NCBI RefSeq assembly: GCF_014323405.1
Contig: NZ_JACRWE010000003.1
Span: 372,001-436,000 of the forward strand
Source: Romboutsia faecis
GTDB lineage: Bacteria > Bacillota > Clostridia > Peptostreptococcales > Peptostreptococcaceae
Reading direction: 5' to 3'
Length of the DNA stretch: 64,000 nucleotides
Below the pieces are notes generated by a model. The model did not search any database and was not told where the DNA came from. It saw nothing but the letters and a program-made list of their open reading frames with translations. Both the position numbers and the translations under genes were made by a program. Position 1 is the first letter of the stretch. Every line of letters starts with the position of its first letter. Positions 43,272-51,794 of the stretch are shown one piece after another.

Positions 43272-44067
43272 TAAATCATCTGTTGGATATGCTGAGTATT
43301 TAAAAGGTCTAAAAAAAGAAAAAATTAAAATACTTATATGTCAAATAGTTTTATTAGTTGGCTTTATAGCACTTTGGGAAGTACTTGCTAATCAAGGAGT
43401 AATAAATACCTTCTTATTTAGCAAACCTAGTGCTATTTATAAATTATTTATTCAATATGTAGAAAGCGGACAATTGCTAACCCATGTTATTGTATCAGTT
43501 TATGAAACATTATTAGGTCTTGTAATTGGTACTGCTCTTGGAATATTGATTGCAGTTGCACTTTGGTGGTCTGAAAGACTATCTAGAATTTTAGATCCAT
43601 TCCTTGTAGTTTTAAATGCATTACCTAAAACTGCTCTTGCTCCTATTATAATAGTATGGGTTGGTGCAGGTATAAAAGGTATTGTTGTTACTGCCGTTGC
43701 AATTTCAATAGTTGTTACAATTTTATCTGCTTATAATTATTTTATAAATGTTGACAAAGAACAAGTTAAAATGTTTCAAAGTTTTGGTGCTTCCAAACTT
43801 CAAATTTTATTTAAGCTAATATTACCTGCCAATATAGGTAACTTAATTAATTTAACCAAGATTAATATCGGTATGGCTTGGGTTGGAGTTATCGTCGGTG
43901 AGTTATTAGTATCTAGATACGGGCTTGGATACTTAATAGTCTATGGTAGCCAAGTATTCAAGTTAGACTTAGTTATGATGGGTGTATTCATTCTTGCAAT
44001 CTGTTCTTGGGTAATGTATGAGTTTGTAAATATAATTGAAAAAATATATAGAAAAAAAAGAAGATAA
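43261..44067 (+). CDS. ABC transporter permease, SsuC/TauC/ThiX type
   Basis: I start at ATG 43261, because AAGGAG lies 11 bases upstream and the start overlaps the ATPase end. The product is 268 residues with six membrane segments. The EAA-like loop is SFGASKLQILFKLILPANIGNLINLTKINIGMAWVGVIVGELL. It works with the ATPase at 42522. No binding-protein gene follows directly; two minus-strand genes separate it from the one at 45783. Confidence 0.93.
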   Translation: MRISKSSVGYAEYLKGLKKEKIKILICQIVLLVGFIALWEVLANQGVINTFLFSKPSAIYKLFIQYVESGQLLTHVIVSVYETLLGLVIGTALGILIAVALWWSERLSRILDPFLVVLNALPKTALAPIIIVWVGAGIKGIVVTAVAISIVVTILSAYNYFINVDKEQVKMFQSFGASKLQILFKLILPANIGNLINLTKINIGMAWVGVIVGELLVSRYGLGYLIVYGSQVFKLDLVMMGVFILAICSWVMYEFVNIIEKIYRKKRR

Positions 44068-44082
44068 TAAAATCTTTTAATT

Positions 44083-44118
44083 AAAAATAGGGTATCAGTA
44101 AAATGATACCCTATCTTA
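44083..44118. terminator. Bidirectional terminator
   Basis: The stem TAGGGTATCA / TGATACCCTA has a 6-nt loop and is flanked by A- and T-rich runs. It lies between the convergent permease and DUF975 genes. Confidence 0.85.
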
Positions 44119-44782
44119 ATTTTTCATCACAAAGTTCAAAATAATAATTTGCAAAAGAAACGCCTATGTATGGTAGTACCCAAACTCCGGCTATTCCTAA
44201 AGTAAGACAACTTAATATCATCCATCCAATAAAACTTAGAGCAAATAACACAACTTTCCAAAATGAATATTTTACTAAATTAAAGCTTATACTAATTGCC
44301 TCAGAAGATGAACAACCTTTATCTAAAATAGCAGTTATTGCAAATGTAGCATATAAAGATATTATTCCACCTATAAAAAAAGAACATATAAATAAAATTA
44401 TAAATAGTAAAGGAGAAATCCACATTAAAAAACTACTTAAAATTAAAAATAAACTAGTTATAGCAAAAGTAATAGCCCATATTAAAATTGAATATATTGC
44501 ACACTTTAAATATTGTTCTAAAGAAACACTTGCATCCTTAAAAGTAATTTCATCTTTTCCCTTACTCTTTGCTATATTTATATAAATCATTGATAAATTT
44601 ATACTTAATATAGATACAACTAAATGTAATAATATAGTAAAGAAACTATTTCCATTATAGGCAACTCGTCTTTCTATGAACATACTTATAATCATCAATA
44701 TTGCTGATAATAAAACTGGAATCTTCCAATTATTATTTAATTGAATTTTTGATTTACTTTTAATCTCAACTCTACTTAACAT
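44111..44782 (-). CDS. DUF975 family membrane protein, second copy type
   Basis: The product is 223 residues with six membrane segments. It has the DUF975-like opening (MLSRVEIKSKSKIQLNNNWKIPVLLSAILMII) and ending (AISISFNLVKYSFWKVVLFALSFIGWMILSCLTLGIAGVWVLPYIGVSFANYYFEL). The latter resembles the C-terminus of the protein at 10030-10836 (GWEFLSALTFGILGIFYVNPYVQGTNAELY). The function is unknown. It lies on the opposite strand inside the split ABC importer locus. Confidence 0.85.
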   Translation of the reverse strand: MLSRVEIKSKSKIQLNNNWKIPVLLSAILMIISMFIERRVAYNGNSFFTILLHLVVSILSINLSMIYINIAKSKGKDEITFKDASVSLEQYLKCAIYSILIWAITFAITSLFLILSSFLMWISPLLFIILFICSFFIGGIISLYATFAITAILDKGCSSSEAISISFNLVKYSFWKVVLFALSFIGWMILSCLTLGIAGVWVLPYIGVSFANYYFELCDEKLR

Positions 44783-44923
44783 CGCTACCTCCTAGATGAC
44801 TTAAAATATATATTTATAAATAGTATCCATATTTTCTTAGAAAAAATTCTTGAATATATTATAAGTAAGTCAATAACTCCTGCACTTTACATTTCATTAT
44901 TTGATAGGCTATATGTTTTCTAA

Positions 44924-45580
44924 CTATACACTTTCTATCAAAGAACTTCTAATTTTTTTATAATAACTCTGTTTTAAGTTATAATATCTACCTTTCTTAT
45001 TTTTCATTCTTATTATATTTATATTATTTTTGACAAAATAATTCTCAGCTAACAAAGATAAACTTCTACATTTGCTTCCCCATATACATATTATTGGTCT
45101 ATTTTTTTCAATCAATAAATCTGCATCTTTTCTATACCTGCTAAATATGGAATTTATATCTTCATATTCTTTATATATCTCTTTAACTAATGATTCCTTA
45201 AACTTATGCTCTGAATTATCAATAGAACATAGATCTGATAAACTTAATATATTTACATTATCCCATTTCATATCATCCATGATTTTCATAATATATAATT
45301 CATCTTTATTTACTTTAGCATCCTTATATATTATTGGTATACTTTTATTAATCATCTCTTCTACTCTATATGCAGGCATTCTTTGATGATTCTCTTTATT
45401 AGTAAACTTATCATCCTTCGGATTCATAATTATAAAAGTAGCATCTATTATTTTCTTATCTGTATACCTTCTTTTTATATTTAATAAATTTCTAAAAACA
45501 GCGTTTATTTCCTCTAATTTATAATAGTTTGCTCTTACATCAAATTCATATAGATAGTTATTATTATTATAAGTAGACAT
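44924..45580 (-). CDS. Unrecognised cytosolic protein, possibly DUF1643-like
   Basis: I start at ATG 45578-45580, seven codons into the longest frame, because GGGAG lies eight bases upstream. The product is 218 residues. The order of an early TFIIMNPKDDKF strand, a central WDNVNILSLSDLCSI strand and a later IICIWGSKCRSLSLLAEN strand recalls DUF1643 (MLNPS ... VNLF ... WG). The match is loose. There is no membrane segment. It sits alone between ABC importer genes on the opposite strand. Confidence 0.6.
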   Translation of the reverse strand: MSTYNNNNYLYEFDVRANYYKLEEINAVFRNLLNIKRRYTDKKIIDATFIIMNPKDDKFTNKENHQRMPAYRVEEMINKSIPIIYKDAKVNKDELYIMKIMDDMKWDNVNILSLSDLCSIDNSEHKFKESLVKEIYKEYEDINSIFSRYRKDADLLIEKNRPIICIWGSKCRSLSLLAENYFVKNNINIIRMKNKKGRYYNLKQSYYKKIRSSLIESV

Positions 45581-45782
45581 CAATATCACTCCCATCATTA
45601 ATATATTTATTATTCAATATTTATTTAATCTATCCTTCTTCTCTAGTTATAATTGATAATCTATATAATATGAAGTTATACTACTAAAAAATACAAATTT
45701 ATTTGTTATATAATTTAAGAACAAGTACTAGCTATAAGTAATACTATATAACATGTGATATTTTTTATAGGGAGGATATTAT

Positions 45783-46826
45783 ATGTTTAAAAAACTTGTA
45801 TCAGTTGCTAGTTCTTTGGCTCTCGGTGTTGTTTGTCTTACTGGATGTAGTCAAAATAACACAAATAAAACTACAACAGAAAAAACTGAATTAGATAAAG
45901 TTACTATAGCCGAAGTTACTCATTCTGTTTTCTATGCTCCACAATATGCTGCGATTTCTCAAGGTTTTTTTGAGGATGAAGGTATTGAGGTAGACCTTAT
46001 TAATACTCAAGGTGCAGATAAAACTATGGCAGCTTTAATTTCTGGAGAAGCAGATATTGGACTTATGGGGCCTGAAGCTTCTATCTACGTTTATAATCAA
46101 GGTAGCGACGATTATGCAATAAACTTTGCTCAACTTACTCAAAGAGATGGTAGCTTCTTAGTATCTAGAGAAAAAAATGATAATTTCTCTTATGAAGATT
46201 TAAAAGGTACAGAGATACTTGGCGGAAGAAAGGGTGGAGTTCCATTAATGACACTTGAATATGTACTTAAACAACATGGTCTTAGTATAGGAGAAGATGA
46301 TCCATCTGCAGATGTTAATGTACGTACTGATGTACAATTTGGAGTAATGGCTGGTGCCTTTGCTGCTGGTGAAGCTGATTATACAACAGCATTTGAGCCT
46401 ACTGCTAGCCAGCTTGAAAAAGATGGCTCTGGATATGTTGTTGCATCCATAGGTGCTGACTCTGGAGAAATACCTTTTACAGCTTACTCAGCTACTAAAT
46501 CTTATATGGAACAAAATAAAGATCTAGTTCAAAGATTTACGAATGCACTTTATAAAGCTCAACAGTGGATTCAAACTGCATCTGATGAAGATGTTGCAAA
46601 AGCAATGCAACCTTTCTTTGAAGATAACTCTATCGATGATTTAATTATAGTTGCTCAAAAATATAGAGAAATCGATGCTTGGTGTTCCGAGCCAGTTCTA
46701 TCTGAAGAAAGTTTAAATAATTTAATGAAGGTTATGGAGACTGCAGATCAATTAGATCAAAGACCTCCTTATTCTTCTATAGTTACTACAGAGTTTGCTG
46801 AAAATGCAGTAAATAATACTAAATAA
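45783..46826 (+). CDS. ABC transporter substrate-binding lipoprotein, SsuA/THI5-like
   Basis: The product is 347 residues with a lipobox (LTGC, Cys22). The mature protein opens VTIAEVTHSVFYAPQYAAISQGFFEDEGIEVDLINTQGADKTMAALISGEADIGLMGPEASIYVY, the NMT1/THI5-like fold that binds pyrimidines, nitrate, sulfonates or riboflavin-type ligands. It is the only binding protein near the ATPase/permease at 42522-44067 and is probably theirs. The neighbour at 46960 is PreT-like, so a pyrimidine ligand is a reasonable guess. Confidence 0.93.
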   Translation: MFKKLVSVASSLALGVVCLTGCSQNNTNKTTTEKTELDKVTIAEVTHSVFYAPQYAAISQGFFEDEGIEVDLINTQGADKTMAALISGEADIGLMGPEASIYVYNQGSDDYAINFAQLTQRDGSFLVSREKNDNFSYEDLKGTEILGGRKGGVPLMTLEYVLKQHGLSIGEDDPSADVNVRTDVQFGVMAGAFAAGEADYTTAFEPTASQLEKDGSGYVVASIGADSGEIPFTAYSATKSYMEQNKDLVQRFTNALYKAQQWIQTASDEDVAKAMQPFFEDNSIDDLIIVAQKYREIDAWCSEPVLSEESLNNLMKVMETADQLDQRPPYSSIVTTEFAENAVNNTK

Positions 46827-46861
46827 AAATTTATAATTATAAGAGTATAATATAATTTAAA

Positions 46862-46905
46862 CAAGGCAATGTTTTGAAGTATCAAAACATTGCCCTATTT
46901 TTTTA
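46862..46905. terminator. Terminator between the binding protein and PreT-like gene
   Basis: The stem AAGGCAATGTTTTGA / TCAAAACATTGCC(C)T has a short loop and is followed by T7 on the plus strand. Confidence 0.85.
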
Positions 46906-46959
46906 TAAAAATAAATATCATCATAATAATCAATATTCAATAAAACTATCATTTAAGAT

Positions 46960-48231
46960 TTATAAATTATTTAAGTACTTATTTATTTCTTTTGCCACTT
47001 CTTTTCCTAATGAAGTCGCATAACATGCAGTTTTTTGTCCCTGTATAATGTCTCCTGTTGCAAATATATCATCTATACTTGTTTTAAAGTTATTTGTTAT
47101 AACTATCCCTTTTTTATCTACTTCTACTGGTGCAATATTTTCAATCCCCTCCGACATCTGGCCAACTGCGAATATAATTGTGTCCGCATCTATTGTTAAA
47201 TCTGAATTATCATCAGTACCTTTAAATTTAATAGCTTTTACCTCATTATCTTCATTACCTAATATTTCAACTGAGTCAAAATGATCAAAAACAGGAACAT
47301 TTACAAATTTAAGGTAATTATACTCTTTTGAACTAGCAGTCATTTCTTCTAAACTGCATCTAACAACTACTCTAACCTTATCATATCCAATAAATTTTGC
47401 TGTAGTACCACAGTCCATTGCAACATCTCCACCCCCAATTATTACAGCACTTTTACCTATGTTTATATGTCCATCATGAGATTTTGCATCTGCTAAGAAA
47501 CCAACAGCACTCATTACCCCCTTATATTGTGATCCTTTAATATTTAATATTCTTCCCTTATTTAGGCCACTTGAAATTAAAAATGCATCATATCCATCTT
47601 TTCTTAGTTCGTCTAAAGTTATATCTTTACCTACAGTGCAATTAGTTTTAAACTTTACACCTAAGCTTTCTATATATCTTAAATCTTGATTTATAGCATA
47701 CTTAGGTAATCTATGGGGAGGTATACCATAGCTTAGCCATCCTCCTAATTGTTCTCTTGCCTCAAAAACAGTTACACTATGTCCTTTTATTGATAAAAAT
47801 GCTGCAGCTGTCAAACCAGAAGGACCTGAGCCTATTATAGCTACTTTTCTACCTATAAGATTAGCATTTATTTCACTTTTTTCATTTTTCCAATTACTAT
47901 CTCTCTCATACTCTGTTAAAAACTTTTCTATATATGGTATCATTATTGGATCTTTTAGCTCAGTATTTTTACATCCTCCAATACAATAAGTTTCATAAGG
48001 ACAAACTCTTGCACATATAGCTGCTAAAGGATTTTTCTCTCTTATAATTTTAACGGCTTCTTCTATCTTCTCATTGGCTACTAATTGTATAATATCTTTG
48101 GGATTCACATCTATTGGACAGTTTTTACTACAATATTCATCATCACATAACAAACATCTTCTAGCTTCTGAAATAACTTCTTCTTGAGTAAAATATTTAC
48201 CTGACTCAGTTAAATACCCTACATTATTCAT
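46960..48231 (-). CDS. NAD(P)-dependent FAD oxidoreductase, PreT/GltD-like
   Basis: The product is 423 residues. N-terminal [4Fe-4S] ligands (RRCLLCDDEYCSKNCPIDVN; CARVCPYETYCIGGC) are followed by an FAD Rossmann motif (AIIGSGPSGLTAAAF) and an NAD(P) motif (AVIIGGGDVAMDCG). FATGDIIQGQKTACYATSLGKEVA closes the FAD site. This is the layout of the glutamate synthase small subunit and of PreT, the electron-input subunit of bacterial dihydropyrimidine dehydrogenase. Neither PreA nor GltB is adjacent. AGGAGG precedes the start. Confidence 0.88.
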   Translation of the reverse strand: MNNVGYLTESGKYFTQEEVISEARRCLLCDDEYCSKNCPIDVNPKDIIQLVANEKIEEAVKIIREKNPLAAICARVCPYETYCIGGCKNTELKDPIMIPYIEKFLTEYERDSNWKNEKSEINANLIGRKVAIIGSGPSGLTAAAFLSIKGHSVTVFEAREQLGGWLSYGIPPHRLPKYAINQDLRYIESLGVKFKTNCTVGKDITLDELRKDGYDAFLISSGLNKGRILNIKGSQYKGVMSAVGFLADAKSHDGHINIGKSAVIIGGGDVAMDCGTTAKFIGYDKVRVVVRCSLEEMTASSKEYNYLKFVNVPVFDHFDSVEILGNEDNEVKAIKFKGTDDNSDLTIDADTIIFAVGQMSEGIENIAPVEVDKKGIVITNNFKTSIDDIFATGDIIQGQKTACYATSLGKEVAKEINKYLNNL

Positions 48232-48447
48232 TTTTTAATCCTCCTAAAGAATATAAATTAATAATTATTTTGGTATGATACAATCAAATTATTGATGTGC
48301 ATTTTAGAAATCATTTTCATATCTTGAGTGTAATACTTTTTTATACATAGTGGTATAATTTTACATGTTTTTTATTTTATAAATTGTCAAATATATATTT
48401 GAATCATATAATTGATTTGATGATAAATATTATAAGAGGTGTATTCT

Positions 48448-48702
48448 ATGACTAAAAAATTTAATTTGTTTAGAAAGCACTATAAAAATACTCATAGGTT
48501 AAATCCTGACACATTTATAAGCAATTCATCTTTAAATTATAGTTCTTTTGAAGATAATGTAAACTATGATGATTATAATGATAATCTATATTTAGATCAA
48601 GATATAGATTATGATAACTATTACTATGATTTATCTTTTTATAATAAAAAAAATACAGTTGATTATTTTTATGATTTTGATGACTATGACTATATAGAAT
48701 AA
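48448..48702 (+). CDS. Small Tyr/Asp-rich acidic protein
   Basis: The start at ATG 48448 is chosen because AGAGGTG lies six bases upstream. The product is 84 residues: a short basic N-terminus (MTKKFNLFRKHYKN) and then about 60 residues dominated by Tyr, Asp and Asn (NYDDYNDNLYLDQDIDYDNYYYDL; YFYDFDDYDYIE). It is low-complexity, with no cysteine or membrane segment. Tyr-rich small proteins occur in clostridial spore coats and as disordered charged proteins, but I cannot assign a role. It has its own terminator. Confidence 0.65.
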   Translation: MTKKFNLFRKHYKNTHRLNPDTFISNSSLNYSSFEDNVNYDDYNDNLYLDQDIDYDNYYYDLSFYNKKNTVDYFYDFDDYDYIE

Positions 48703-48732
48703 AGCTTCTAAAATTATATAGAAGCTTTATTC
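48697..48732. terminator. Terminator after the Tyr/Asp-rich gene
   Basis: GAATAAAGCTTCT / AGAAGCTTTATTC with a 10-nt loop overlaps the end of the gene. It also faces the convergent gene ending at 48753. Confidence 0.8.
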
Positions 48733-48752
48733 TATTATATTAGTTACAACTA

Positions 48753-49637
48753 CTAAGCATTTTCAAATGTATATATTGCATCAATTCTGGTAATATAGAT
48801 TGAGTCATCTTTGCAACCTATATATTTTGCATATTTTTTTACTTTTTCTTTTGATCCTTCAATATCTATCACACAGTCGCTTTCAATTAACTGTTTTATA
48901 TATATATCCATTAGAGTAGCTTTATATTCCTTTATATCATAACCTAAATAATCTGTTAACCTTTCAATTTCTCCTGAAAAATCTCCATCTTCTTTTATAA
49001 AAAATTCATATATATCTTGCCTATATGGGTTTAAAGATATTATTTGTCTTACTACTTTACATTCATCTGCTTTTCCAATAAAACCGTCTTTATAATTGTT
49101 AAATAATGCATTTGCTTGTCTTATAGACTTATTGTCAATATAACAATGTACATTGCCTACATTGTTATCTAATAGGGCATCTATAATTGCATAATGTATA
49201 TTAAAGCAGTCATTATAAATATATTCAGCTAATTTTTTTATTATAGGTTTTATTTCATAAAACTTTGTGACATTACTATTTTTTCGACCTCTATTGTTTG
49301 AATTTGTATGCTCCTTCATAAGATTGTTAAACAGTCTTGCGTAATCTAAGTACTTTTTACAGTATTGTTCCTTAAATATATTAAAGTCTATTGTTATCAC
49401 TCTATAAGTAACAATAGTTTCAACACCCTTTTTAATAATGCTGTCAATCAGTCCCTCTCCAATTGTCAAAGCCTGATCTGAAATTTGCTTTATTGTATGC
49501 GCATTATTCAAACAATCTTCTTCAAATTGATTAGATATATTAAAAGCATAAGTTTGGAATTTCTTTCTTATGCTGTTATAGTTATCCATACTGTCATCGA
49601 ACTCCACAATAGCCCCATTTATATCAAATGTAATCAT
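48753..49637 (-). CDS. Unrecognised 294-residue protein
   Basis: I start at MITFDINGAIVEFDD (ATG 49635-49637), since AAAGGAGG lies nine bases before it and the longer frame has no ribosome site. The product appears mostly helical, without signal or membrane segments. Features include a basic patch (NSNNRGRKNSNVTKF), a paired LLDNNVGNVHCYIDN, and a C-terminal half with LNPYRQDIYEFFIKEDGDFSGEIERLTDYLGYDI. Similar hypothetical proteins accompany stress or secretion-related zinc-ribbon genes in other clostridia, though I cannot confirm that here. Confidence 0.65.
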   Translation of the reverse strand: MITFDINGAIVEFDDSMDNYNSIRKKFQTYAFNISNQFEEDCLNNAHTIKQISDQALTIGEGLIDSIIKKGVETIVTYRVITIDFNIFKEQYCKKYLDYARLFNNLMKEHTNSNNRGRKNSNVTKFYEIKPIIKKLAEYIYNDCFNIHYAIIDALLDNNVGNVHCYIDNKSIRQANALFNNYKDGFIGKADECKVVRQIISLNPYRQDIYEFFIKEDGDFSGEIERLTDYLGYDIKEYKATLMDIYIKQLIESDCVIDIEGSKEKVKKYAKYIGCKDDSIYITRIDAIYTFENA

Positions 49638-49757
49638 ATTATTTAACCTCCTTTTTAATTTCATCAAATGAAATATGTATTTTATTAACTAATATATAAT
49701 TAATTTGATCAATAATACTACTATTCCTTCTAAATGTGGAATTTGTCTAAAGTTTTT

Positions 49758-50471
49758 TTAAATCATGCCGAAAATACCAAAAAATACAGGGATTATCATA
49801 GCTGGTAGTAAATTTGCTACTTTTATGTTAGATACTTTGATCATATTAAAGCCTAGTGCCATTATTAGTAAACTCCCAACTGTAGTCATTTCATTTACAA
49901 CACTATCACTTAGTATACCTGATAAAAATGATGCTCCTATTGTAATAACACCCTGATAAATAAATACTGATATCCCAGAAAAAAATACACCTATTCCCAT
50001 AGAAGCTGTAAAAATGATTGATGAAATTCCATCTAATATAGATTTAGCAAATAATATCTCATGAACACCCTTTAAACCACTTTCTAATGAACCTACTACT
50101 GCCATAGCCCCTACACAAAACAATAAACTTGCAGATACAAATCCCTGAGAAATTGATATTGTACTTGTCATTATATCGCTGTTTTCCTTTATCTTATTTT
50201 TTGAAAATTTACTTTCTAAAAATTCTCCTAATCTATTTAACCACTTATCTAAGTCAATTAATTCCCCTATTACTGATCCCAGTGCCATAGATATTATTGT
50301 TATTAAAGTATTTTCACCTTCAATAGAACCTGATATTCCTATGCATATAACACAAAGTGCTATACCATTCATTACTGTATTACTTAACTTTTCTGGTATT
50401 CCTCCTTTTATTAAAAGACCAACTAAACAGCCGCCTATTATCGCTCCAGTATTTACAATTGTACCAAGCAT
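49758..50471 (-). CDS. DUF554 family membrane protein (YdfK-like)
   Basis: The product is 237 residues with seven hydrophobic segments. The family signature is MLGTIVNTGAIIGGCLVGLLIKGGIPEKLSNTVMNGIALCVICIGISGS, then FVSASLLFCVGAMAVVGSLESGLKG and a final FNMIKVSNIKVANLLPAMIIP. DUF554 proteins are probable transporters of unknown substrate. GGGGG precedes the start (AGGGGGAAATCAAATG). It is followed downstream by an unrelated gene. Confidence 0.92.
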   Translation of the reverse strand: MLGTIVNTGAIIGGCLVGLLIKGGIPEKLSNTVMNGIALCVICIGISGSIEGENTLITIISMALGSVIGELIDLDKWLNRLGEFLESKFSKNKIKENSDIMTSTISISQGFVSASLLFCVGAMAVVGSLESGLKGVHEILFAKSILDGISSIIFTASMGIGVFFSGISVFIYQGVITIGASFLSGILSDSVVNEMTTVGSLLIMALGFNMIKVSNIKVANLLPAMIIPVFFGIFGMI

Positions 50472-50517
50472 TTGATTTCCCCCTAAGTAATTTTGTTTTT
50501 TATAAATATATTATTTA

Positions 50518-51639
50518 TTATTTTATACCTTCTTCTGAATTTTCACAATTCACCTTTTCACCTTTGGCTAATAATCTTATATACTTTCCTGGTTCTTTCG
50601 CAAAGTCTTGAAAAGATTTATCAGTAAATAAAACATCATCTCCTAAAAATCTTTTATACCTACTTTCTTCTCTTCTTAGTGAGAAATCTTTTTTTCCTTC
50701 GTGATTATTAAAGACCATTATTTTTAATGGTGGTTTTTTTCTATTAGTTTGAACTCTTTTTATTATATATTTTATATGTATATCAGCCTCAGGAAATGAG
50801 TATCCGCAAAAAATTAATATATCACTTTCTCTTAATACCTTTTCAGTTTCATTCCAAACACTACTCAAAAATACATTAGACATATCTTTAAAATAAGTTG
50901 GAGGTACTATAATTGGGACAGTGAGTTCTCCGCATCTAAGGCACTTTGCCCCTTCTATATCTTCTAATATTCTCATTACTCCACCCTCATAAGGAGTTAA
51001 AGTTAAGCTACTACAAAATGGACAATACATCCAATTTAAAGACCCATGTATCTTAAGGAGTTGAATCATCGGCTCCTTAGCCTTCACCCAATTATTACCT
51101 TCATAGAAATTTGTAAAATCTATACCATAATCAAGCATAACAGGTAACTTTTCTTCATCGTATAGACTAGCTATAGTATTATCTATATTAATATCATAAT
51201 TAGCACTTATGAATGTAGTATCTAAAAGTATATCTTCTTTTAATAAATTCTCTAATAACATCTTGTGATATTTATTTGTATTTTTTTTATTAACTGAATA
51301 AGCCATTAATAATATCAGATACTGTCTCACAAATCTTATGCTATCACTTTTTTTATTAACCATTTCAAGAGCAAAATTTTTAAAAAACTCTCTTCTGTGT
51401 TCGGCTAAGTCTAAAATTCCTAAAACTTCCTCAAAAGTTGGAAAATTAATTTCATCTATCTTATCCTCTTTCAAATCTATATTAAACATCTGTTTAAAAA
51501 ATCGGTGTAGCTCTTTATTCATTTCTTTATCAAAATCACTAGGCTTAAGATCCTTAAAGTACTCACTAAATAATTCATTTTGAATTGGTAAATTTTCTGC
51601 TGCTGAAGCTCCTGCACCTAGGAATATTGTTATCTTCAT
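50518..51639 (-). CDS. SIR2-like protein with an internal zinc ribbon
   Basis: I start at ATG 51637-51639, with TTGGAGG upstream. The product is 373 residues. The NAD-binding start is MKITIFLGAGASAAENLPIQNELF. The central SIR2 motifs are TFISANYDINIDNTIASLY and LLKIHGSLNW. A four-cysteine ribbon (CPFC ... CLRC) follows, then VPPTYFKDMSN, and a second NAD-site segment, ESDILIFCGYSFPEADIHIKYIIK. Family members include NAD-depleting anti-phage effectors. No partner defence gene adjoins it. GYSFPEAD is the usual variant of the sirtuin closing motif. The activity is inferred only. Confidence 0.85.
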   Translation of the reverse strand: MKITIFLGAGASAAENLPIQNELFSEYFKDLKPSDFDKEMNKELHRFFKQMFNIDLKEDKIDEINFPTFEEVLGILDLAEHRREFFKNFALEMVNKKSDSIRFVRQYLILLMAYSVNKKNTNKYHKMLLENLLKEDILLDTTFISANYDINIDNTIASLYDEEKLPVMLDYGIDFTNFYEGNNWVKAKEPMIQLLKIHGSLNWMYCPFCSSLTLTPYEGGVMRILEDIEGAKCLRCGELTVPIIVPPTYFKDMSNVFLSSVWNETEKVLRESDILIFCGYSFPEADIHIKYIIKRVQTNRKKPPLKIMVFNNHEGKKDFSLRREESRYKRFLGDDVLFTDKSFQDFAKEPGKYIRLLAKGEKVNCENSEEGIK

Positions 51640-51754
51640 ATTGATTCCTCCAAACAAAAGAATTTAATATTCTATAAAGTATCTTATGCCTTTTATATAA
51701 AAATTATAAATTTCATTACTTTTAAATTTTTCTTAAATTTCTTCAATATAAAAA

Positions 51755-51792
51755 AATAAAAGCTGAAGTATAATTATACCTCAGCCTAAATA
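51755..51792 (-). terminator. Terminator of the fructose operon
   Basis: The stem AGCTGAAGTATAAT / ATTATACCTCAGCCT has almost no loop and is T-rich on the minus-strand exit. It lies just after the PTS gene's stop codon. Confidence 0.75.
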
Positions 51793-51794
51793 AT

